From: Theropithecus gelada
Lineage: Eukaryota > Chordata > Mammalia > Primates > Cercopithecidae
Assembly (NCBI RefSeq): GCF_003255815.1
Contig: NC_037674.1
Coordinates: forward strand, 3,414,388 to 3,478,387
Direction: 5' to 3'
Length of the DNA: 64,000 bases
The notes beneath the pieces were generated by a model. It saw only the letters and a program-made list of their open reading frames with translations, did no database searches and had not been told where the DNA came from. Of this stretch, positions 11,415-21,415 are shown piece after piece (position 1 is the first letter of the stretch; the number at the start of each line of letters is the position of its first letter). A program made the position numbers and the translations under genes.

Positions 11415-12414
11415 GAGATGGAGTCTCACTCTGTTGCCCAGGCTGGAGTGCAGTGGCACCATCTTGGCTCACTGTAAGCTCCGCCTCCATTCTCCTGCCT
11501 CAACCTCCTGAGTAGCTGGGACTATAGGCATCTGCCACCATGCCTGGCTAATTTTTTGTATTTTTAGTAGAGACAGGGTTTCGTTGTGTTAGCCAGGATG
11601 ATCTCGATCTCCTGACCTCGTGATCCACCCACCTTGGCCTCCCAAAGTGCTGGGATTACAGATGTGAGCCACCATGCCCAGCCTGAGTCAGTTTCTTAAT
11701 GCTGAGTACTAATTTGATTGCACTGTGGTCTGGAGACAGTTTGTTATAATTTCTGTTCTTTTACATTTGCTGAGGAGTGCTTTACTTCCAACCATGTGGT
11801 CAATTTTGTAATAAGTGTGATGTGGTGCTGAGAAGAATGTATATTCTGTTGATTTGGGGTGGAGAGTTCTGTAGATGTCTATTAGGTCTGCTTGGTGCAG
11901 AGCTGAGTTCAATTCCTGGATATCCTTGTTAACTTTCTGTCTCATTGATCTGTCTAATGGGGTGTTAAAGTCTCCCATTATTATTGCGTGGGAGTCTAAG
12001 TCTCTTTGTAGGTCTCTAAGGACTTGCTTTATGAATCTGGGTGCTACTGTATTGGGTGCATATATATTTAGGATAGTTAGCTCTTCCTGTTGAATTGATC
12101 ACTTTTAGCATTATGTAATAGCCTTCTTTGTTTCTTTTGATCTTTGTTGGTTTAAAGTCTGTTTTTATCAGAGACTAGGATTGCAACCCCTGCTTTTGTT
12201 TGTTTGTTTGTTTTCTGTTTGTTTGGTAGATCTTCCTCCATCCTTTTATTTTGAGCCTATGTGTGTCTCTGCATGTGAGATGGGTCTCCTGAATACAGCA
12301 AACTGATGGGTCTTGACTCTTCATCCGATTTGCCAGTCTGTGTCTTTCAATTGGAGCATTTAGCCCATTTACATTTAAGGTTAATATTGTTATGTGTGAA
12401 TCTGATCCTGTCAT
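8300..12414 (-). pseudogene. L1 ORF2 (endonuclease / reverse transcriptase), broken
   Basis: Starts MTGSDSHITILTLN at 12414 and ends KHCVFSLIGGN at 8300, so both termini are preserved. The endonuclease part includes GDFNTPLDRS and YKIDHM (frame 11978-11709). The reverse transcriptase part is the longest clean stretch (10421-9594, 275 codons) and includes LFADDMIVYL with the catalytic FADD. Stops and frame changes separate these blocks, and an Alu at 11383-11683 splits the sequence between endonuclease and RT. No functional protein can be made from this copy. Confidence 0.9.
11383..11683 (-). mobile_element. Alu inserted in L1 ORF2
   Basis: Full-length minus-strand Alu with a long T run (about 11390-11413), the reverse of its poly(A) tail. 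It is flanked by tgagtgaatttctt (11368-11381) and tgagtcagtttctt (11684-11697), a slightly diverged target-site duplication in the L1. It is younger than the L1 it interrupts. Confidence 0.95.
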
Positions 12415-12477
12415 TATGATGTTAGCTGGTTATTTTTCTCGTTAGTTGATGTAGTTTCTTTCTACCATCAATGGTCT

Positions 12478-13503
12478 TTACAATTTGGCATGTTTTTGCA
12501 GTGACTGGTACCAGTTGTTCCTTTCCATGTTTAGGGCTTCCTTCAGGAGCTCTTGTAAGGCAGGCCTGGTGGTGACAAAATTTCTCAGCATTTGCTTGTC
12601 TGTAAAGGATTTTATTTCTCCTTCACTTATGAAACTTAGTTTGGCTGGATATGAAATTCTGGGTTGAAAATTCTTTTCTTTAAGAATGTTGAATATTGGC
12701 CCCCACTCTCTTCTGGCTTGGAGAGTTTCTGCCGAGAGATCTGCTGTTAGTCTGATGGACTTCCATTTGTGGGTAACCCAACCTTTCTCTCTGGCTGCCC
12801 TTAACATTTTTTCCTTCATTTCAACTTTGGTGAATCTGAGAATTATGTGTCTTGGAGTTGCTCTTCTTCAGGAGTATCTTTGTGGCATTCTCTGTATTTC
12901 CTGAATTTGAATGTTGGCCTGCCTTGCTAGGTTGGGGGAGTTCTCCTGGATAATATCCTGCAGAGTGTTTTCCAACTTGGTTCTGTTCTCCCCATCACTT
13001 TCTGGTATACCAATCAGACGTAGATTTGGTCTTTTCACAAAGTCCCATATTTCTTGGAGGTTTTGTTCGTTTCTTTTTACTCTTTTTTCTCTAAACTTCT
13101 CTTCTCCCTTCATTTCATTCACTTCATCTTCAATCACTGATACCCTTTCTTCCCCTTGACTGAATCAGCTACTGAAGCTTGTGCATTTGTCACGTAGTTC
13201 TCATGCCATGGTTTTCAGCTCCATCAGGTCATTTAAGGTCTTCTCTATGCTGTTTATTCTAGTTAGCCATTCGTCTAATCTTTTTTCAAGGTTTTTAGCT
13301 TCTTTGTGATGGGCTTGAACATCCTCCTTTAGCTCAGAGAAGTTTGTTATTACTGATCATCTGAAGCCTATTTCTGTCAACTCGTCAATGTCATTCTCCA
13401 TCCAGCTTTGTTCCACTGCTGGCGAGGAGCTGCATTCCTTTGGAGGAGAAGAGGCACTCTGATTTTTAGAATTTTCAGTCTTTCTGCTCTGGTTTCTCCC
13501 CAT
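12478..13503 (-). pseudogene. L1 ORF1 (RNA-binding chaperone), broken
   Basis: Begins MGRNQSRKTENSKN at 13503 and ends NNWYQSLQKHAKL at 12478, 63 bp before the ORF2 start, which is the usual L1 spacing. Recognisable pieces in the same frame are 13137-12868 (coiled-coil end and RRM start, with NLRLIGIPESDGEN) and 12819-12478 (C-terminal domain, with RISYPAKLSF). An in-frame stop after RMPQRYS near 12868 and another upstream of 13137 disable it. Confidence 0.88.
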
Positions 13504-14511
13504 CTTTGTGTTTTTATCTACCTTTGGTGTTTGATGATGGTGATGTACAGATGGGGTTTTGGTATGGATGTCCTTTCTGTTTGTTATTTTTCCTTCTAAC
13601 AGTCAGGGCCCTCAGTTGCAGGTCTGTTGGAGTTTGCTGGAGGTCCACTCCAGACCCTGTTTGCCTGGGTATCACCATTGGAGGCTGCAGAACAGTAAAT
13701 ATTACAGAACGGAAAATGTTGCTGACTGATCCTTCTTCTAGACGCTTCATCTCAGAGGGGCACCTGGCTACATGAGGTGTCAGTCGGCCCCTACTGAGAG
13801 GTGTCTCCCAGTTAGGCTACTCGGAGGTCAGGGACCCACTTGAGGAGGCAGTCTGTCCATTCTCAGATCTCAAACTCCGTGCTGGGAGAACCACTACTCT
13901 CTTCCAATCTGTCAGACAGGGACATTTAAGTCTGCAGAAGTTTCTGCTGCCTTTTGTTCAGCTATGCCCTGCCCACAGAAGTGGAGTCTACAGAGGCAGG
14001 CAGGCCTCCTTGAGCTACGGTGGGCTCCACCCAGTTCAAGCTTCCCAGCCGCTTTGTTTACCTACTCAAGCCTCAGCAATGGCGGATGTGACTCCTCCAG
14101 CCTCACTGCCACCTTGCAGTTCGATCTCAGACTGCTGTGCTAGCAGTGAGTGAGGCTTTGTGGGCATGGGACCCTCCGAGCCAGGTGAGGGATATAATCT
14201 CCTGGTGTGCCGTCTGCTAAGACCATTGGAAAAGCACAGTATTAGGGTGGGAGTGTCCCGATTTTCCAGGTACCATCTGTCATGGCTTCCTTTGGCTAGG
14301 AAAGGGAATTCCCTGACCTCTTGTGCTTCCCAGGTGGCGATGCCCCGTCCTGCTTCAGCTCACATGCTGTGGGCTGCACCCACTGTCCAACAAACCCTAG
14401 TGAGATGAACCTGGTACCTCAGTTGGAAATGGAGAAATCACCCATCTTCTGTGTCACTCACGCTGGGAGCTGTAGACTGGAGCTGTTCCTATTCAGCCAT
14501 CTTGGAACTGG
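13504..14511 (-). promoter_or_regulatory. L1 5' UTR (internal promoter region, relic)
   Basis: About 1 kb between the ORF1 start and the L1 5' end, in the normal place for the L1 5' UTR, which in this family carries a sense pol II promoter and an antisense promoter. Position and end sequence identify it; activity of this copy is unknown and many CpG sites have decayed. An antisense promoter here would point along the plus strand, opposite to the host transcript. Confidence 0.6.
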
Positions 14512-15620
14512 ATGACTTATAAGATTGCTGTTATTCATTTCACTTATCTATAACCTATAATCACCAAATATAATCCTGTTACTATTTTCAACAAATTGTT
14601 GAAAGATCAATTATGAATCAAAAAATATATATATTTAATTTTTCCTTCATATATTTCTTCTCCAATGCTTTTCATTTCTTTATGTAAATTAGATTTTCTG
14701 ACCTATGTCATTTTTATCCTTTCTGAAGAATTTCTTTTTATGTTTATTAAAAGGTTGGTGTAGTGGCAAGAAGTTCTCTCAATTTTTGTTGGTCTCAGAA
14801 AGTATTTCTCCTTCACTTTTGAAGAATAATTTTGATGAACAGAAAATTCAAAGTTGGTAGATTTTTTTGTTTTTTTTACTTTTAACATTAAGTATTTCAC
14901 CCTGACTCACATCTTGCTTTCATGGATTCTGAAGCTAATTTCAAAGCAATTTTTATTCTTGCTGCTCCATAGGTAAGATGGTTTTCTTCCTATTGCTCCT
15001 ATCAAAATTTTCCCTTAGTCTATGATTTTCTGGACTTTAAATATGAAATGCAAAGGTGTCAATTTGTAAAATATTTTTATTCTGCGTAATGTTCTCTGAG
15101 CTTCCTGAATATGTGGGTTTCTGTCCATTATTAATTTTAGAAAATGCTCAAGTCATTGTTGTGTCAAATATTTCTTTCCCTTTATCTCCTTATTCTTCTG
15201 ACGTTCTTACTATGCATCTTTACACTTTTTGAAATGCTTCCAGAGTTCTTGGATATTCTTTACTTTCTCATTCTTTTTTCCCTCTGCATTGCAATTTGGA
15301 AATTTGTATTTACATTTCTTCAAGGGAACTAACTTCTCCTACAACACAAGCAGAGCATTGATGAGCACATAAAAAGGCACTTATTGTAAATTCTATACGC
15401 TGTAAATTCTACAGACTGCTGTTGACATCACGCCTTTTCTAATGATTCTATCCTAGAGTTTGCTTCTCCTGACTTACATTACTTACCTGTTATTCCTTGT
15501 TACCTATTTTCTACCTTAGAGCACTCAGTATGTAACTCATGTCATATTAAGCCTATCATGTGATTACTGCAACATTTCAGCCAATACCAATCTAATTCTT
15601 TAGCTAGATCTTCCACTTCA
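14512..15620 (-). mobile_element. Old L1 fragment, 5' part (minus strand)
   Basis: Diverged L1M-like text, for example 'tatttctccttcacttttga' near 14805 and 'gagcttcctgaatatgtggg' near 15098, which is ORF1/5' region of older L1s in reverse. It is collinear with the fragment at 6260-8057 across the L1PA insertion. The right boundary is uncertain. Confidence 0.65.
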
Positions 15621-16159
15621 GAAGGTGTTCTTTAAATGTCTAAGCATTGCAATTTGTATTGATGGCAAAACATGATATAAGGAGAAACACAAATGAGACA
15701 ATCCATTATCAAAAGTTTCATATTTCTTTGAAAAACCATCGATATGATAAAGCCATATCGATGAATTTCTGTGGCTATATCAAAATAAATGTCCTCTGCT
15801 GTGCTTGTCTACTTTCTCATCTTTGGATTTCCATACAATCTTTTTCAATAAAGTAGGAGATGGGCAGTGCATTCGACTGTAGTCCCCAGTTTCTTTTAAA
15901 AAAAACAACTGGATAAATTATATGCAATCATATAATGTACAGAAAAAAGCATCTTTCTGAAAAACTACAATGAGACTGTCTATTCCAACTAAAACACTAT
16001 CAAATTAGGAAGTAAATAAAAATGAAAAATACCACCACCCATAAAACATTTGCTGCTGCCTTTGTGAAAGTAAAACACACAAAGGGAAAAGAATACACAA
16101 AGAGAACACACAAAAAGCGCTGAAGAAAATGAAATACAAAGAGCTGCCACAACACCCAT
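15620..16159. other. Unassigned AT-rich spacer at the array edge
   Basis: No gene, RNA or repeat family that I can name. It separates old L1 sequence from the first GC-rich array sequence. It ends in an A-rich, cacaaag-containing stretch (16075-16120), and array homology begins abruptly at about 16160. Confidence 0.5.
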
Positions 16160-16205
16160 CACATAACCTCTCCTCAAGACAAAATAAGGTTCTCATCATC
16201 GACCC
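16160..16205 (-). pseudogene. Half SNORD115 copy at the array boundary
   Basis: Only the 5' half of a SNORD115 (46 nt) is present. The C box region (tctcatcatcgaccc) is intact and the D' box is changed to TTGA. The sequence then turns into the unassigned spacer, so the C' box, HTR2C guide and D box are missing. The exon A homolog follows at about 16262-16370, with a weakened donor (GTGGGC for GTGAGC) and a damaged acceptor. No exon B is present. This is where the array is cut on its 3' side. Confidence 0.85.
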
Positions 16206-17636
16206 AACCAAGGGCACTCCTGTTACCGTGCAGGTAACCAGCGGGACCTGGACAAGCCCACCACAGCTCAATGCAGGACACCAGGCTGCCAAGAAAAGCC
16301 CAAGTTCTAGCACACCAAAGGCTGCACACCTGGCTGACAGACACTGTCCCGGGACCAGCCGGGCTCACTCTCTTGTGGGACAGGAGGAGGACAGCTGTCC
16401 AAACAGGACCTCACAGCTCCATGAGAAGAAGTGGGAAGGGGGTGCCGGCTCACACATGCTCATCCTCCATGGACCCACGTAATAGGATCCATGTGGAACA
16501 CTGACCCATCACAGATGCAGGGCACCCTTCGCCCTCCCTGCCACAAAACCCTGGAAAGACAGGGCAAATGGGTCACTGGGATTAGGCAAGATGCCTGGGC
16601 TTCACCCTACTGCAGGCCCCAAGAGCACCTCCACTGCCTGGGCCAGCTCTCCCAAAAAACCCCAGGGCCTCACCAGGACCACGGGGCATGGGCCAGGGCA
16701 ACCAAGCAGCTCATGGTCAACCAAGGAGGCTGGTCCAGATGCCAGGAGCCAGTGCAGACCTGGCAGTCACAGAGCCTGCCCCTGGGCATGGTGGGCACTG
16801 GCCCTGGTGCCCACTCCAAGCAGGTACTAGAAATCAAAGGCTGGGGGCCTCCAGAGCCACATGCTTTCTATGGTGGGTTCCCATCCATGACTCAACCCCA
16901 GGGAAAAAATCACCACCCCCTACCAGGCTCCAGGAGGCCCATTGGAAAGGCCCATTTCTCAACAGGGATGATTCCAATTAGGGCCATGGGTGAGGTGCCA
17001 TCCTTGAATCTCCATGACCCAACCCCAAGGGCAGATTCATGCACCACACTCCAGGGACAAACAGCTCCCCTCTAACTCCCTTCAGGCCTGACTTGAGCAC
17101 TGAGTCTCAACCGAGTGCTGCCATGGGTGGGGCTGAAGGAACACTTTCCTGCCTGGACCGCCGTCCCTCCTATAGAGTTCAGGAAAGGTATCCTCCTTGG
17201 GTCCAGTTCCCAAAAACAGCCCTCCTGGAGAACCCATGCCTCTCTGATGGGAATTCAGGTTGGTTCCCTGAGGAAACCCTCTTATCCCAAAGGCTGACCC
17301 TTGGTGACCCCACATGGCCCAGCTCATGACCCATGACACCAGCAGGATCCACTCACCTATGCCAGTCAATGCCAAGGGGCCCGCTGGGTGGAGGAGCTCA
17401 CTGAAAGACACAAGGGGAAAATGGGGGCTCAGGAAGGAGCCACCAACCAGCCCCACCCCTGAGGAAGAGGAGCCCCGACACCAAGCCCCCTCAGGGAGCC
17501 TGGGCTGCCTCACAGAGGAGCGCAGAGACAGGGTTGGACCTTCCTGATGGCCTTCAGGGCCTGCAGGTCTCCAGCCCAAACTACAGCAGTCATTCCAGGA
17601 ATCCCAGCGTCCTCTTCCAAGATTCTCACCTAGGCT

Positions 17637-17718
17637 GGGCCTCAGCGTAATCCTATTGAGCATGATTTTTAAGTCATCACCTCTCTTCAGGACAATATAA
17701 GGTTCTCATCATTGACCC
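17637..17718 (-). ncRNA. SNORD115: SNORD115 copy 1 (box C/D snoRNA)
   Basis: An 82-nt box C/D snoRNA, read from 17718 down: C box ATGATGA, D' CTGA, C' TGATGA, 18-nt guide, D box CTGA. Flanking bases extend the terminal stem to nine pairs (GGTTGGGTC with GGCCCAGCC, G-U pairs included). The guide is the exact complement of cgtaatcctattgagcat, the HTR2C exon segment whose editing and exon Vb splicing SNORD115 is reported to influence. Host exons: A 17775-17908 (134 nt) and B 17357-17400 (44 nt). This is the last intact copy in transcription order. Confidence 0.97.
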
Positions 17719-19316
17719 AACCAAGGGCAACCCCCACACCAAGCATGCCTCCAGCAGAACCTGGATGTGCTCACCACAGCTCAGTGCAGGAGACCAGGGT
17801 GCCAGGGAGGGTCCGAGTTTCAGCACACCAGGGGATGAGCACCAGGTTGACAGACACTGGCCTGGGGCCTGTGGGGACTCAACACAAGCCTTCCTCCAGG
17901 CTCACCATCTGGAGGGACAGGAGGAGGACATGTGTCTAACCAGGGCCTCACATATCGTGCAGGGAGGGTGGGTAGGGGATACCCATGCGATGGGGATCCA
18001 TGCAGAACACCGACCCAACATGGACACAGAGCACCATTGGCCCTCCCGACCACCAAACCCTAGAAAGACAGAGCAAGTGGGTCACTGTGCTGGGGCAAGA
18101 TGTCTGGGCTGCACCCTACTGCAGGCCCTGAGAGCACCTCCACTGCCCGGGCTGGCTCCCCAGAACAACCCCAGGGCCACACCAGGACCATGGGGCATAG
18201 GCCAGGGCAACCAACCTGCTCCTGGCCAACCAAGGAGTCTTGGCCAATCAGGAATCACATGATGTCCTCTCCTTTTCTTGGGCTCAAGACCCCACCACCC
18301 TGGAGGTGACCCCACGACTCAGAAGCAGCCTGTGTGGCAAATTTCCAGGACAGGTCCCTGAACAGCCGGCCTTCCCACCGCAGGAGGCCACCCTTCCCAC
18401 CCCTGGACCTAAAGGAAAGGATGACCCCAGTGGGACACGAGTTGCCCCCATGGCCCAAAGAAGGGCCGGCCTGCAGCACCGCCAGGCACCCGGAGAGCTC
18501 AGCTTTGACTCAACCTCACTGAAACAGCACCCCCACCAACAGGCTCAAGGAGGTGCCACTAAGATGGTGATTACTCAACAGGGTCGGTCCCATTCAGGGC
18601 CATGGGTGGGGTGCACTCCTTGAATCTCCACTGCCTGACTGTGTGGGCCCAATCACCGACCACTCTTCAGGGAGGGAGAACTCTAGTGTGACCCCCAGGG
18701 AGCCCCAGAGCTTCTGTGTCCCCCATGATGTGCCTGGGCAGTCCTCAAGGCCTGACTAGCCCACAGAATTTCAGCTGGGAGCAGCTCTATGTTGGGCTGA
18801 AGGAACCCTTTCCTGCCTGGACCTTCATCACCCTGCAGGGCTTCAGGAAATGCGTGCTCCTAGGGTCAGATCCCTAGGGAAGCAACGCTACTGGAGAAAT
18901 GTTCCCTCCCCAGTGGGAAATAGGTTGGCACCCTGAGAAAACCCTAGTGGCCTAAAGGCTGACCCTCAATGGCCCAACGCTGCCTCATTCATGGCCTATG
19001 ACCCCAACAGGATACACTCGCCTATGCCGCTTAAGGCCATGGGCCCCACCTGGGCAGAAGAGCTCATGAAAGACAGGGGGAGAACACAGGCTCAGGAAGG
19101 AGCCACCAACATGCCCCATCCCTGGGGAAACACAGCCCGGATACCAAGCCGACAGAGTGAGCCTGGGCTGCCTCATGGAGGGCCACAGAGACATGGCTGG
19201 GTCCCCTTGAGATGCCCTTGAGGGCCTCAAGTTCTTCAGCACAAAATACAGTGACTAGTAGCCCTGCCAGGGATCTTGGTATCCCAGCATTCTCTTCCAA
19301 AATTCTCATATAGGCT

Positions 19317-19398
19317 GGGCCTCAGCGTAATCCTATTGAGCATGATTTTTAAGTCATCACCTCTCTTCAGGAGAATATAAGGTTCTCATCATCGACCC
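19317..19398 (-). ncRNA. SNORD115: SNORD115 copy 2
   Basis: All four boxes and the 18-nt guide are intact. One change (gagaat for gacaat on the plus strand) lies between the C and D' boxes. The host exons are damaged. Exon A (19455-19583) has lost its acceptor AG (CCTG/ATGG). Exon B (19022 to about 19066) has a GC donor (GCGAGT at 19016-19021), and a one-base deletion removes its acceptor AG (CTTTCATGAG). The snoRNA may therefore sit in a longer intron, from exon B at 21053 to exon A of copy 1. Confidence 0.96.
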
Positions 19399-20450
19399 AA
19401 CCCAGGGCACCAACAACCTCGCATATGATTCCAGCAGAACCCAGATGTGCTCACCACAACTCAGTGCAGGAGACCAGGGCGCCAGGAAGGGCCTGAGCCT
19501 CAGTGCATCAGGAGCTAGGCACCGGGCTGATGGCCACAGCCCCAGGAACAGGCCCAACACAGGTCTTTCTCCTGTCTCACCATCAGGGAGAGAGGTGGAG
19601 GACATCTGTCCAAAATGACCTCCATGTGGGGAAGGAGGTAGGGCATGCTAACTGATGCTTGCTCGTCCTCCATGAACACGTTTGCACACAGGTGCCCTCT
19701 CCAAGCACACACTGGAAATCACAACCTGACTCACATGCTTTCTTTGGTGGGTCACCACTCGTATTCCGTGTATCTCCCACACACAGAGCCAGCCACACTT
19801 GAACAACTGGGAGCCACACGGTGCCCTCACCATTGCTTGGGCCCAAAACTCCACCACCATGGAGATGACACAATGGATTCCAAGCAGCCTGAGCAACAAA
19901 ATCCCAGAACAGGTCCCTCGACAGCAGGCCATCCCTTCTCAAGGGCCACCCTTCCTGACACTTGATGTCAGAGATAGGGTGATCCCCAGCAGGATGCGGG
20001 CTGCCCTGTGGACCAACGCGACGAATCCCAGGGCTGACCTGTCGCACAACCAGGTGTGGGCAAGGCAGAGGCCTTGACCCAACCGCAGGAAAACAACATC
20101 ACCTCCCACCAGGCTCCAGGAGACCTACTGGGATGGTCCATTGCTCAATAAGAATGGTCACATTCCAGGCAATGGGTGGGGCATGATCATTTTATGTCCA
20201 AGACCCAACCCTAAGGGTCCATTCCTACACCACACTCCGGGGACTGGGAGCTCCCATGCGACCCCCGTGGCACCCAGAGCCCCTCTGGACCCCCTCGTGT
20301 TCAGGCAGTCCTTGAGAACTGACCTGAGCACTGAGTCTCAGCTAGGAGCTGCCTTGCCTGGGGCTGACAGAACCTTTTCCTGCCTGGACCACCGTCACCC
20401 CCGCAGGGCTTCAGGTATCCTCCTTGGGTCTAATTCCCAAAAAAGCCACC

Positions 20451-20451
20451 N
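20451..20451. other. Undetermined base on a unit phase break
   Basis: The single N in the window. Sequence to its left is at the 'cccaaaaaagccacc' phase of a unit. Sequence to its right restarts at the earlier 'gtgaccccagcgggatg' phase, so part of the intronic spacer occurs twice across it. Read as an assembly seam or an unequal-exchange junction. Confidence 0.8.
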
Positions 20452-21333
20452 GTGACCCCAGCGGGATGTGAGCTGCCCCCTTGGCCCAAAGACCACAATC
20501 CCCAGGGCCGCCTGCAGCACCACCAGGCACCAGCCAGAGCTCAGCCTTGACACAACTGCATTGAAACAGTGCCTCCCCCTACCAGGCTCAAGGAGGTACC
20601 ACTAAGATGGCCCATTACTCAATAGGGTTGGTCCCACTCAGGGCCACGGATGGGGTGCAGTCCTGAATATCTGGGGCCTGTCTACATGGGCCCAATCACC
20701 ACCACTGTCCAGGGAGGGAGAACTCCAGCTTGACCCCCAGGCTGCCCCAGAGCCCGTATTGCTCCCCTCATGTGGCCTGGGCAGTCCTCGAGGCCTGACC
20801 AGACGACCGAGTTTCAGCTGGGAGGTGCTCTGTGTTGGGCTGAAGGAACTCTTTCTGCCTGGACCTCCATCACCTCTGCAGGGCTTTAGGAAACGGGTGC
20901 TGCTAGGGTCAGATTCCCAAGGAAGCGATGCTACTGGAGAAAAGTTCCCTCTCCGGTGGCACCCTGAGAAAACCCTAGTGGCCCTAAGGCTGACCCTCAA
21001 TGGCCCCATGCTGCCTCATTCAGGGACCATGACCCCAATAGGATACACTCACCTATGCCGCTTAAGGCCATGGCCCCACCTGGACAGAAGAGCTCGCTGA
21101 AAGACATGGGGGAGAATGGCAGCTCAAGAAGTAGCCCCCAATATGCCCCATCCCCAGGGAACCAGATACCAAGCTCACACAGCTAAACTGGGCTGCCTTA
21201 CAGAGGGGTGCAGAGATACATTGGGGCCCCCCAAGTTGCCCTTCAGGGCCTCGAGTTCTCCAGTCCAAAATATAGTGGCCCTGCCAGGGATCTCAGGATC
21301 CCAGTGTCCTCTTCCAAAATTCTCACCTAGGCT

Positions 21334-21415
21334 GGGCCTCAGCGTAATCCTATTGAGCATGATTTTTGAGTCATCATCTCTCTTCAGGACAATATAAGGT
21401 TCTCATCATCGACCC
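21334..21415 (-). ncRNA. SNORD115: SNORD115 copy 3
   Basis: Boxes and guide are intact. Two changes flank the C' box (plus strand gatttttgagtcatcatctc), and C' becomes ATGATGA. Exon A 21486-21617 and exon B 21053-21096 have good splice sites. A short direct duplication of the 'gacccaacccagg' text follows the snoRNA 5' end (21411-21442). Spacing from copy 2 is 2017 bp because of the phase break at 20451. Confidence 0.97.

Larger units (their letters stand above)
8058..14511 (-). mobile_element. Near full-length L1PA-type LINE-1
   Basis: About 6.15 kb of L1 plus an inserted Alu. The 3' end lies at 8058-8299 with a (TA)n/T-rich remnant of the poly(A) tail near 8060-8100, and the 5' end is at 14511. 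The last bases on the minus strand match the start of the L1PA 5' UTR (gttcctattcagccatcttgg on the plus strand). Both ORFs are present but broken. Flanks atgatttat (8049-8057) and atgacttat (14512-14520) are a plausible target-site duplication with one mismatch. The complete structure with many disabling changes suggests a primate-age but not human-specific subfamily. Confidence 0.92.

Noticed and set aside
12190..12226. TTTG-rich microsatellite
   Set aside because: It is a short run inside L1 ORF2 sequence and is explained by the element.
8300..13503. Active LINE-1
   Set aside because: ORF1 has in-frame stops, ORF2 is in several frames and is split by an Alu.
1..16000. SNORD109B or SNORD116 expected near the SNORD115 cluster
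   Set aside because: I found no paired C and D boxes with a terminal stem outside the SNORD115-like relics, so no such gene can be supported here.
16431..17075. Open frame of 214 codons on the plus strand, and others of 190-215 codons across the array (for example 31938-31291)
   Set aside because: GC-rich repeat sequence lacks stops by composition. The frames are not kept between units, show no family resemblance and run through snoRNA, exon and spacer alike.
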